DNA of 64,000 nt. Origin: Bacillota bacterium. GTDB lineage: Bacteria > Bacillota > Clostridia > Acetivibrionales > DTU013. Made by a program: the position numbers and the translations under genes. The stretch lies in contig JAFABI010000086.1 in NCBI GenBank assembly GCA_023426125.1, positions 117,653 through 181,652 on the forward strand. Reading direction: 5' to 3'. The notes under the pieces were generated by a model. That model was given only the letters and a program-made list of their open reading frames with translations, did not search any database and was not told the DNA's origin. Position 1 is the stretch's first letter, and each line of letters starts with the position of its first letter. Positions 1-8,280 of this stretch are shown piece after piece.

Positions 1-1
1 T

Positions 2-2884
2 AATAAAGTAACTAACAACTATATACACGACATTATGAATACTTTGATGGATGGCGGAGGTATATATGTTTTAGGTGCACAGCAAGGATTGGTTATTTCA
101 GGGAATGTAGTTTCCGATCAGCATAATGATTATGGTGCTTTATATCTTGATGACGGCGCCAGATACGTCACGGTACAAAACAACATCGTTTTCAACAATG
201 TAAGGAATATGATTGCAAAAGGTTTGAATCATTTGATAAGCAACAATTATTGGGACAAAGACTTCGATAACATGTATTGGCAGCAGGATAGCGTATTGGA
301 GAATAACACCGTGGCAGCTGATGGTAATTTCCCGCTGGCTATTATAAATAATGCGGGCATTGAATATGAATATCAGGATCTGCTACCTAAGGAAGAATAC
401 AAAAATCTGGCGCTAAGCAAATCGGTTAAAGTATATGATCAAACGGCATCAACCAGTAAAGAGACTAAATCGGGACATCCTTCAAGTAATGCAGTTGATA
501 ACGATTTGACAACTTATACTACGGTTTCTGACGATGGTCTATGGGTACTGCAGCTTGATTTGAAAAAAATTAAAAACGTAGGCAGCATCGCTTTGAATTT
601 TGTTGAAGCTGAGCCGGCTGCAAAATATTCTGTAAAAACGACGGTAGATGGCACGCAATGGAACACTGTTGGAACTATTGAGGGGATAAAAAAGGGTAGG
701 AATATTTTTGGCCTTGACAACAAACAAGTCCGGAATATCCGGGTAGAGCTTACGCAGGGGAAGATGGCTGTAAATGAAATTGAAGTTTATAGTTCCGACA
801 CGAATATACCATTGGTTTTGGGGGAAGTTGCACAACTCTGCATCGGGGATAACCAGGGAGCAGCATTTACTTCCAATGACGAAGAAATAGGATCGGTAAG
901 TGCAAGCGGAGAAGCTGAAGCCTTATCCACAGGAAATGTCAGTATCACAGCAGCTTATCAAGGAACAGACCATGTTTTCAAAATTAATGTGGATAATCTT
1001 ATAAATAAGTCGCTTGAATCAGATGAAAAAGATATCATCGTCGGAAAATCTGTACAGCTTTCAATGGTAGGTTTTACAGCTGAGGGGATGAAGATTCCGG
1101 TAAACATGGGAACTGTAACATACAGTGTAGACGATAATACTAAAGCAACAGTGGATGCAAATACAGGGATTATAACAGGTATGCAAAATGGTACTGTAGA
1201 AATTACCGCAATACATACTTTGTATGGCGTAACACAAGCAATAAAAAATTCTATAGATGTTATCCCTGTGATGCTCGATACAGTGAAACTACTAAGTGAA
1301 AAGGAAGTATACCATTTATCGGATGGCACTACTCAGCTTGAACTGAAAGCCATACTGAACTCAGGTGAGGTCTATATCCCAGGCGAGCTGGCATATACCA
1401 GTGATAACACGAATGTTGCCACGGTGAACAGAACCGGATTGGTAAAAATAGTCGGTGAAGGTATTGCCAACATTTCTGTAGACGTCACATACGGTGGTGT
1501 AACAAAAACAGCAAATATTCAACTGAAAGTTTATCCTGCAGGATGGAACTATGTAAATATTCAATCAGCCGGTAGTGCAAGTTATTCAGATGGCAAGTGG
1601 CAGATCAGCAACACAGGAGATGATATCTGGGGTACATCCGACACATTTACATATGTCTATAAAGATATTACTATGGCAGACTATCCGGCTGGCGTGTCTA
1701 TTATTACAACCATAAATTCCATATCGGAAGATGCGAGCCCCAGCACAATGACCGGACTAATGATTAGAGAAAGCATTGCTCCCGGCAGTAAAAATGTAAA
1801 TTATAGAATTCACAGCACGGGTGCAGGAGTAGTTGATAAGTTTGTACCATTAACCTGGCGATTGGATAATGGAGGTACTACCAATTATCAAGCTACGCAA
1901 ACTCTAAAATTGCCGGCTACAATTAAATTGACCCGTGTAGGTAACAGTATGTATGCACATTACTTGAATGATCAGAATGTGTGGATAGAAGCCGGAAGTG
2001 TGAAAAACGTGGCTATGGCAGATAAATTTACCATTGGCATGGCCCATTGTTCTCATAACACGAAAGAAGATTCGGAAACAATTGTGCAGGATGTTGGAAT
2101 TGAACCGTCCAATATTGAGATCATGCCGGACCCTATCAACGTAGTTGCCGGTTCCACTATATTAAAGGTGAAAGACACCTTGAACCTTGTGGTAAAAGGA
2201 AAAGCTGAAGGGGAAGTATTGAAGTTTATATCAGATAATAAAAATGTAGCGACTGTTGATTCAAACGGTAAAGTAAAAGGTATAGCTCCCGGTAAAGCGA
2301 AAATTACCGTAAAAGCACTGAAAAACGGTATCGAAAGAACTAATGGGAGTGTAACTGTCAGCATTTTAGTGTATAAAAAGTTAAGTGAGCTGGATGTTGT
2401 CAATGTTGCTTTAAATAAGCATGCATACGTCTTAAGTCAAGATTTGCAAGGAGCCTTGACGACTCATCCTTCAAGACCCGCTGAAGCCGGTGTAGACGGC
2501 GATATGGATACTGCGGCACAAAGTAATGCAGCCTTTGCCTACGCGCTTGCGGTAGATTTAGCGGATGTATTCACTGTGAAAAGCATGGAGGTAGCATTTT
2601 TGGGTGAAACTTTTGCCACCGATTATGAGGTTCTCGGATCCTTAGATGGAGAGAAGTGGGAAAAAGTTGGTGAAATCATTGGTGGTAGCGGCGAAGCAAA
2701 AACCTTCACATTTGATTTGCCTGTTACTATAAAATATGCTGCAGTAAAGGCAATCAAGCCTGACGGTCCGAATCAGACAGGCTCACAAATGGCTGTTGCG
2801 GAATTTAGAGTAAATGCCTATGCAATAAAACCGAAAAGCAGTTCTGGGAGGCATTATAATAGCGTTACAAGCGAATCCCGTTGA
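2..2884 (+). CDS. Large secreted beta-helix / F5-8C / Big2 surface protein, 5' end cut by window
   Basis: The frame is open to the first bases of the window, so the start and signal peptide lie outside; about 960 residues are visible. Residues 1-130 look like the end of a right-handed parallel beta-helix (repeated short strands with N-rich turns), as in secreted polysaccharide lyases and glycosidases. Then follow an F5/8 type C (discoidin) domain around 140-270, three Big2-like Ig domains to about 520, a jelly-roll or LamG-like segment to about 715, another Big2 (motif NKNVATVDSNGKVKGIAPGK) and a second F5/8C domain near 815-945. The build suits a cell-surface or secreted carbohydrate-active protein with binding modules. 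The extreme C-terminus looks unnatural: another frame continues as NPVDVTVIVDS before a stop near 2910, so a late frameshift is possible. The enzymatic specificity cannot be told. Confidence 0.8.
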   Translation, partial: NKVTNNYIHDIMNTLMDGGGIYVLGAQQGLVISGNVVSDQHNDYGALYLDDGARYVTVQNNIVFNNVRNMIAKGLNHLISNNYWDKDFDNMYWQQDSVLENNTVAADGNFPLAIINNAGIEYEYQDLLPKEEYKNLALSKSVKVYDQTASTSKETKSGHPSSNAVDNDLTTYTTVSDDGLWVLQLDLKKIKNVGSIALNFVEAEPAAKYSVKTTVDGTQWNTVGTIEGIKKGRNIFGLDNKQVRNIRVELTQGKMAVNEIEVYSSDTNIPLVLGEVAQLCIGDNQGAAFTSNDEEIGSVSASGEAEALSTGNVSITAAYQGTDHVFKINVDNLINKSLESDEKDIIVGKSVQLSMVGFTAEGMKIPVNMGTVTYSVDDNTKATVDANTGIITGMQNGTVEITAIHTLYGVTQAIKNSIDVIPVMLDTVKLLSEKEVYHLSDGTTQLELKAILNSGEVYIPGELAYTSDNTNVATVNRTGLVKIVGEGIANISVDVTYGGVTKTANIQLKVYPAGWNYVNIQSAGSASYSDGKWQISNTGDDIWGTSDTFTYVYKDITMADYPAGVSIITTINSISEDASPSTMTGLMIRESIAPGSKNVNYRIHSTGAGVVDKFVPLTWRLDNGGTTNYQATQTLKLPATIKLTRVGNSMYAHYLNDQNVWIEAGSVKNVAMADKFTIGMAHCSHNTKEDSETIVQDVGIEPSNIEIMPDPINVVAGSTILKVKDTLNLVVKGKAEGEVLKFISDNKNVATVDSNGKVKGIAPGKAKITVKALKNGIERTNGSVTVSILVYKKLSELDVVNVALNKHAYVLSQDLQGALTTHPSRPAEAGVDGDMDTAAQSNAAFAYALAVDLADVFTVKSMEVAFLGETFATDYEVLGSLDGEKWEKVGEIIGGSGEAKTFTFDLPVTIKYAAVKAIKPDGPNQTGSQMAVAEFRVNAYAIKPKSSSGRHYNSVTSESR

Positions 2885-2922
2885 TGTTACCGTCATCGTG
2901 GATAGTTAAGCCTTAAGATGTA

Positions 2923-2949
2923 TCCCGGGCAGGTATTCTCTGCCCGGGA
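2923..2949 (+). terminator. Hairpin after the beta-helix gene
   Basis: Perfect 10-bp stem TCCCGGGCAG / CTGCCCGGGA with a 7-base loop, followed by TTATAAAAT rather than a clean T run. It lies between the first gene and the GH29-like gene, so it may end or weaken read-through. Confidence 0.5.
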
Positions 2950-2982
2950 TTATAAAATATAGGATGGCCGGAGTGATTAAAA

Positions 2983-3930
2983 ATGAAATTGAAAACAAAT
3001 ACCGATTGGTTTATGGAATCGAAATATGGTATATTTGTACATTATCTTGATGGAATTCAGAACGACCCTGATAATCCAAGGGGACTTAGCTGCGGACGGA
3101 AAACAACATGGGATGATTGTGTGAGTGAGTTCAATACTGAAATTTTTGCCGAACAGGTGGCTGAAACAGGTGCAGCTTACACCTTCTTTACTGTTATGCA
3201 AAGAACAAGACATATGTGTGCACCAAACTCGACTTATGACTGCTATACGGGCTACAAGCCCGGAGAAGCTTGCTCACAAAGGGATCTGATCAAAGACGTT
3301 TATGATTCTCTGAATAAAAGAGGAATCAAGCTCATGCTTTACACAACAGGTGATGGGCCTTACGGTGATGAAAGAGCATCAATGGGATTGAAAGGCGGGT
3401 TCCCATGGAATTTGAATGCCGAGTATTCTAAAAGATGGTCGGAATGTATGGGAGAGCTTAGTAAAAGATATGGCGGCAAGATATCCGGTTGGTGGGTGGA
3501 TGGTTGTTATAAAAGCATTGGTTTTAGCGACACTACATTTTTCGATTCCATGTCTTTCGAACTAAAATCAGGAAATCCCGATAGCATTGTTGGCTTTAAT
3601 TATTGGGCCGGTCAGGAAGGATATAATGGAGAGGTTTTACCTGTAACATCCTATGAAGATTATACAGCCGGTGAGATATATCAGGGACTGGATAATAATC
3701 ATCCTTACCCGCAAACAAGGTGGGCTGGCGATGAACAATGGCATGTACTGGTTTTTCTTGGGAATGACTGGGGATTCCCGGATACAAGATACCCTGATAA
3801 TTTTCTGGTTGAGTATGTAAAGAAATGTAATGAGAATGGAGGAGTGGTATCTCTGGACGTCGGCCTTCAGAGGGATGGAAGATTGTCGGATAAGCAGTTG
3901 AAACAGCTTGTGCGCCTGAAATATAAGTAG
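2983..3930 (+). CDS. GH29-like (alpha-L-fucosidase superfamily) glycosidase
   Basis: A 315-residue protein without a signal peptide, so probably cytoplasmic. The N-terminus (WFMESKYGIFVHY) matches the WFxxxKFGIFxHW start of family 29 alpha-L-fucosidases, and the middle has the ordered barrel strands (TGAAYTFFTVMQRTRHMC, KRGIKLMLYTTGD). GWWVDGCY near residue 170 corresponds to the WFDG strand that carries the catalytic Asp in GH29. It is shorter than usual fucosidases (450 or more), because the C-terminal beta-sandwich is missing. It follows the surface protein by 98 bases and may be co-transcribed. Family assignment is by motif reading; true fucosidase activity is not assured. Confidence 0.7.
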   Translation: MKLKTNTDWFMESKYGIFVHYLDGIQNDPDNPRGLSCGRKTTWDDCVSEFNTEIFAEQVAETGAAYTFFTVMQRTRHMCAPNSTYDCYTGYKPGEACSQRDLIKDVYDSLNKRGIKLMLYTTGDGPYGDERASMGLKGGFPWNLNAEYSKRWSECMGELSKRYGGKISGWWVDGCYKSIGFSDTTFFDSMSFELKSGNPDSIVGFNYWAGQEGYNGEVLPVTSYEDYTAGEIYQGLDNNHPYPQTRWAGDEQWHVLVFLGNDWGFPDTRYPDNFLVEYVKKCNENGGVVSLDVGLQRDGRLSDKQLKQLVRLKYK

Positions 3931-4000
3931 ATTTTGCCATTTGGTAAAAGGGAGGGAGAACGATAAAAACGGCACCGGACAGAATTTCCGGAGGAGGTTA

Positions 4001-4798
4001 TTAAGGTATTTCAAATTCAGCCGATAGGGTGGATTCATAACCGACACCATCCGATGGTTCGGTGTTCATATTTTTTACAATGCGATACTGCCCGGCACCA
4101 AGCCGGCCGTAAAGCCACTCCCAATCAACAGCCATTTCCCGGGATTGGCCTGCCGGGACTGTAATGGCCTCCATTGTAAAAGCGTAGTTTTCGATGCCTG
4201 GGATAAGCTCAACCCATTGGTCACCGGTCTTTTGATCGATTTCAAAAGGTTGGCCGTACATGGCCTGCTTGTTTGTTTTGTTTTCCAGTACAAGTGTAGC
4301 ACCGGACGGGGTGGCGGAGCCTTCCTTTATCGTCATGGCAAAATGGGAACCATCCTCCGGAGCCGCACGCAATACCAGCTCAGGCGGCCTGTTTCTTCCA
4401 TATTCCTCATTGACTACACGAATGCTGTTTACACCACCCTCAATGATTGATGGCGATATCTCCAAAATCAATTGGTCACTGTTATAGGTTATCTGAACGC
4501 AATATCCGACTTTCAAATCGGAAAAGCTCATAGCGTTTCCGTTTATGTCCCATATGGCGCCTTTTTGCTTTGGCTTGGACAGAAAATATTTTCCCCTGTG
4601 ATTGATATCGTTTTCAGGGATTCCTTCCACAATAAACTGTATGATCTCCTGGTTCTGATTTTCAAGCTTTTGGATGATCTCCCCGCAAAAGGATATCTCG
4701 TTTTTACCATAGAGGGCTTTTCCGATGAAAATACCGGCTACGATACACGCCAACATCAGGATCGGTATACAAATAAAGATAAGAAGATTCTTCTTCAT
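4001..4798 (-). CDS. Membrane-anchored protein with bacterial Ig-like (Big_14 type) domain
   Basis: The start is placed at the ATG of MKKNLLIFICIPIL because GAGGAG lies just upstream of it; an ATG 24 bases earlier has no such site. Residues 5-27 form one membrane segment or uncleaved signal. The middle (about 40-120) is a small beta domain, and the C-terminal half carries the pattern EYGRNRPPELVLRA...LENKTN...YGQPFEIDQK...VDWEWLYGRLGAGQYRIVK, typical of an immunoglobulin-like domain common in Firmicutes secreted proteins. Probably extracellular and membrane-tethered. It is convergent with the GH29-like gene, and the remnant of an S41 peptidase lies just upstream in the same orientation. No enzymatic function can be assigned. 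Confidence 0.7.
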   Translation of the reverse strand: MKKNLLIFICIPILMLACIVAGIFIGKALYGKNEISFCGEIIQKLENQNQEIIQFIVEGIPENDINHRGKYFLSKPKQKGAIWDINGNAMSFSDLKVGYCVQITYNSDQLILEISPSIIEGGVNSIRVVNEEYGRNRPPELVLRAAPEDGSHFAMTIKEGSATPSGATLVLENKTNKQAMYGQPFEIDQKTGDQWVELIPGIENYAFTMEAITVPAGQSREMAVDWEWLYGRLGAGQYRIVKNMNTEPSDGVGYESTLSAEFEIP

Positions 4799-4864
4799 GT
4801 CCTGCTCCTCTATCCAAATCATTATGATTCAAGTTCTTTTTTAATACAAAAACGGTTAAACGGC

Positions 4865-5144
4865 CTAATCGGGTATAACAGCGAAGAAGTCATTTATATC
4901 ACTGCTGTTTACCGATATGTCAGGGCTTATGCTCTCCCCATGATATTCTGTTTTTTAACATTCCAGTAATGATTGACGAGGAAAAGGATATACTTGTTCC
5001 GTTTATTCTCAAATGTAATCTGCTCGACGCCTTTGCCAACGGTTGGGGAACCGATGATGGTGACATTGTGTAAATATTTTTTCAATCCCAGTGACAATAG
5101 CTCGGAACTGCTTGCGGAATTCTGATTTACAAAAATATAGATAT
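4865..5144 (-). pseudogene. Remnant of S41 (C-terminal processing) peptidase
   Basis: Translated on the minus strand, the stretch reads FVNQNSASSSELLSLGLKK...TIIGSPTVGKGVEQ, which is the S41 peptidase core: the nucleophile Ser in the SAS motif and the GxPTxGKG loop. After about 70 codons the frame breaks, and a neighbouring frame continues with EYHGESISPDISV, the usual post-catalytic G-x-I-x-P-D-I segment, then stops. The fragment begins abruptly at a strong hairpin, so the N-terminal two thirds are gone. It is a decayed gene, not a functional protease. Confidence 0.65.
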
Positions 5145-5145
5145 G

Positions 5146-5180
5146 GCCTCCTGCGGCGGGTAATGCCCGCCGCAGGAGGC
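5146..5180 (-). terminator. Strong terminator hairpin of the HtrA gene
   Basis: Perfect 15-bp stem GCCTCCTGCGGCGGG / CCCGCCGCAGGAGGC with a 5-base loop. T-rich sequence lies on both sides (TTTTATC in + direction, ATATCTATATTTTT in - direction). It sits 28 bases after the stop of the HtrA gene and marks the edge of the S41 remnant. Confidence 0.75.
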
Positions 5181-5208
5181 TTTTATCTTCCAGGACATAC
5201 TTGGATTT

Positions 5209-6498
5209 CTAGACTTTTTCTTCACCCAATGTAATCGTAAGCGTCATGGTCTGGCGGTCTCTGTATATTTCAACAGCAACCTTGTCTCCGGGTTTGTGCG
5301 TGTCTTTCAGCGTATTCAGCTCCTCAAAGGTCTTTACCGCTTTGCCGTCAAATCTGGTTATAATGTCTCCGCGCTTGATACCTGCATTTTCCGCGGGACC
5401 CGACTGCGTCACGTCGCTTACCAGGAGGCCGGCCGGCGTATTGCTGCTTCCGGCAAAATCCTCCGTATACCGCTGGTCAATGGATACCCCAATAAGCGGT
5501 CTTCCCTTGACATAGGTGTAGTCAATGAGATCCTGTGCGATTTGCTTTGCATCATTGATGGGGATAGCAAACCCCAGTCCTTCATAACCGGTTGCAGCGA
5601 TTTTTACCGTATTGATACCGATAATCTGTCCGGCGGAGTTGACAAGCGGTCCGCCGCTGTTACCCGGGTTTATGGCGGCATCTGTCTGTATCAGCTTGAG
5701 CTCCTTGCCTTCATCGGTTGTCAGGGTTCTGTTGAGGCCGCTGATAATGCCTGTCGTGACCGAGCCCATGTAATCCAGCCCTCCGGGGTTTCCTATGGCT
5801 ACGGCAAGCTCTCCGGTTTTTAACTGGCTGGAATCACCCAGCTCTGCTTCCGGCAAACCGGCCGCTTCAATTTTCAGGACGGCAAGATCGCTTTCCGAGT
5901 CCCTTCCCACCAATGCAGCCGTATAGGTTTTATCTGTCTGGTCGGGAAGCACCACCTCGATTTTGGAACCGTTACTGAGATTGTTGGTGCCTGATGCCAA
6001 TGCCCCCTCGATAACGTGGTTGTTCGTCAGGATATATCCGTCATCGCTGAGGATAATGCCGGAGCCTTCGCTTGCCGAATCCCCTGCGTTGAAAAAGAAA
6101 CCCCCTTGCTGTTGTGGGACGGTAGTTTTGATACCGACGACCGAGGGGCTTACCTTCTCTGCGATGGCCTCTACAGGTGAGCTGCTTTCCGTAATCGTTA
6201 CGTTCTGATAGGTCAGGCCGGAGTTTGCCGAATTCACGGCTGAATTGCCGGCGGAAGTGCCAAACACCGCAGGGATAGTCAAAAATGCTGCAAAAACGGT
6301 GCCTCCTCCTAGCATTGAGCTTAATACCGCAATCAACACCAATTGCAATATACCCTTTTTTGGCCTTTTTGTTCTTGCTTTTTTTCTATCGGCAGGAACA
6401 GAAGCATTTCTATCTGTACCGCCATCCTTTACAACGGACTTATCTTCAAAACTCGTTTTTTCAAAATTCATATTTTCATAATGGTTGTTCTCATCCAT
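5209..6498 (-). CDS. HtrA/DegP-type serine protease with one PDZ domain
   Basis: 429 residues from the ATG preceded by AAAGGAGCGGTTACC; an upstream in-frame ATG lacks a ribosome site. The N-terminus is charged and cytoplasmic, one membrane segment spans about 49-73, and the rest should lie outside the membrane. The trypsin-fold triad is complete: His161 in TNNHVIEG, Asp204 in SDLAVLKI, Ser281 in NPGNSGGPLV. A PDZ domain occupies about 337-425 (GLLVSDVTQSGPAENAGIKRGDII). This is the standard Gram-positive HtrA layout for degrading or refolding damaged exported proteins. It is divergent from the YesN-type regulator with about 170 bases between the starts, and single-gene with its own terminator. 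Confidence 0.93.
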   Translation of the reverse strand: MDENNHYENMNFEKTSFEDKSVVKDGGTDRNASVPADRKKARTKRPKKGILQLVLIAVLSSMLGGGTVFAAFLTIPAVFGTSAGNSAVNSANSGLTYQNVTITESSSPVEAIAEKVSPSVVGIKTTVPQQQGGFFFNAGDSASEGSGIILSDDGYILTNNHVIEGALASGTNNLSNGSKIEVVLPDQTDKTYTAALVGRDSESDLAVLKIEAAGLPEAELGDSSQLKTGELAVAIGNPGGLDYMGSVTTGIISGLNRTLTTDEGKELKLIQTDAAINPGNSGGPLVNSAGQIIGINTVKIAATGYEGLGFAIPINDAKQIAQDLIDYTYVKGRPLIGVSIDQRYTEDFAGSSNTPAGLLVSDVTQSGPAENAGIKRGDIITRFDGKAVKTFEELNTLKDTHKPGDKVAVEIYRDRQTMTLTITLGEEKV

Positions 6499-6666
6499 GG
6501 TAACCGCTCCTTTCGTAAAGCTTAATGGCTTACTGTTTATGATTTCATTATAAGGATGGAAATTGAACAAATCATGAAGAAAATGTTAAGTTTATAAAGG
6601 TAAAATATGATATACTTGTTATGGATAACGCGTTTTCACATTCCTGGCCGTATGGAGGTACCAAGC

Positions 6667-8271
6667 ATGTACAATGTTATTCTTGTCGAGGATGAAGAAA
6701 TTTTTCGAAGAGTATTGCCTGCAATCATTGATTGGAATGCCATCGGCTTTAATATTGTCGCCGTCGTAGACAACGGAAGGAAGGCATTGAAATTCCTGCA
6801 GGAAGAACGGGCGGATGTCATTTTAACCGATATCAGGATGCCTGTCCTGAACGGGCTGGATCTGGCCATGGAAGTGAAGAACCAGTATCCAATGACAAAG
6901 GTTGTATTGCTTAGCGCCTTCAATGAGTTTGACTACGCCAGAAAGGGGATAGACTGTGGTGTATATGGTTATATCCTCAAATCCGAAGGTGAAGAAGAAA
7001 TTGAAAAATACTTCAGAAGCCTGAAAAAGGTCCTCGATAACGAAGCGGATTTTGAAAACGGAGATATATGGGTGCAGAGAGACCTGTTCTTCCAATGCAT
7101 GATGAAGAATGGAGCCGCTGCCCTTACGCAAATGGAGGATATCGCAAAAAAGGCGCAGCTTCCCCTTTCGTACGGAAACTGCACCGTTACGGCCTTTGAA
7201 CTTGATGAGAGGCAATATGTCGATTATTTGTACGGTTCAGACTGTGTCAGGGAAATACTTTTGTATATCAGGGATTACCTGGTCTCGCGGATCGAATTTA
7301 CCCATCTGGGTTATGTTCTTGCTTCAGGCTCTGCCGTCTATGTACTGTGGACAATGGATAAGGAGAGGGTCATGCAGGAGCTCCGGCCCATATTTGCCGA
7401 CCTCTCTTCAGAGCTGCAGCTTTATGACAGGGGCGAAGAGCCGGGAATAACTGCCACCTGCGCCGTAGGCGAAGCCGGGTACGATATGGCGGGAATCCGG
7501 GATTCGTACGGCTCGGCCATGGCTGCCCTGCTTCATCGGACCTACATTGGCGGAGGGCAGATCATTCATTGCGGCGACCTTGCAGAAGTTACCGGTGCGC
7601 GCATGAATTTGCCGGATGAAGGCCGGCTGACGGATCAAATCCTTGCGCTTATCAACGAGGGGAATACTGTAAAGGCCGCAGGGTATCTTGAGTCCCTTCG
7701 GGACCGTATTAAGGCGGATAGGATTACGGATATGAGCGCGGTGACAGCCTTTGCCATCAGGGTGATATTGGCTGTTATGAGGGATGTCGGTAAAATGCGG
7801 GTCAATATGGAAGACGGCCTGCTTTTGAAATCCACCTATCTGATAAAGGCCATCGGTTTTTGTGATACCATCCGATGTGCTTTGCGGCAGCTGGAGCTAT
7901 TCCTTGTGGAGGTAATGGCTTTTTTAAGCAGCGATAACGTTACACAGAACAGCAAAATTACCGAAGAGGCCTTAAGGTATATAAATTCCAATTACTCGGA
8001 GCAGATTACGCTGGAGGATGTCGCAGTGCATGTAAATGTTCATCCCGTATATCTTTCAAGGCTTTTTAGCAGGGATGTCAAAAAAACCTTCAAGACCGTA
8101 TTGACCGAAATCAGGATGGAAAAAGCCAAAAAGCTTTTGGTCGATCTTGATTACAAAGTATATGAGATCTCGGAATTTGTAGGGTATAAAAAACCACGCT
8201 ACTTCAGCGAGCTGTTCAAAACATTGACAGGGCTGACTCCCCTGGAATACCGCGAGAAATATAAAATCTAA
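6667..8271 (+). CDS. yesN: YesN-type response regulator (REC + AraC HTH)
   Basis: The start is the ATG of MYNVILVEDEE, preceded by TGGAGG at proper spacing; the frame is open 60 bases further up without support. The receiver domain covers 1-120 with the acidic pair EDE (8-10), the phosphorylated Asp55 in ILTDIRMP and the conserved Lys in YILKSEG. A long middle segment of unknown fold follows, and a double HTH of the AraC family occupies the last 100 residues (YINSNYSEQITLEDVAVHVN ... VGYKKPRYFSELFK). At 534 residues it has the length of YesN-class regulators, which control carbohydrate ABC importers. The kinase gene begins 9 bases after its stop, and the target is very likely the permease operon at 11.2-14.8 kb. 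Confidence 0.9.
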   Translation: MYNVILVEDEEIFRRVLPAIIDWNAIGFNIVAVVDNGRKALKFLQEERADVILTDIRMPVLNGLDLAMEVKNQYPMTKVVLLSAFNEFDYARKGIDCGVYGYILKSEGEEEIEKYFRSLKKVLDNEADFENGDIWVQRDLFFQCMMKNGAAALTQMEDIAKKAQLPLSYGNCTVTAFELDERQYVDYLYGSDCVREILLYIRDYLVSRIEFTHLGYVLASGSAVYVLWTMDKERVMQELRPIFADLSSELQLYDRGEEPGITATCAVGEAGYDMAGIRDSYGSAMAALLHRTYIGGGQIIHCGDLAEVTGARMNLPDEGRLTDQILALINEGNTVKAAGYLESLRDRIKADRITDMSAVTAFAIRVILAVMRDVGKMRVNMEDGLLLKSTYLIKAIGFCDTIRCALRQLELFLVEVMAFLSSDNVTQNSKITEEALRYINSNYSEQITLEDVAVHVNVHPVYLSRLFSRDVKKTFKTVLTEIRMEKAKKLLVDLDYKVYEISEFVGYKKPRYFSELFKTLTGLTPLEYREKYKI

Positions 8272-8280
8272 GGCAAAAAT

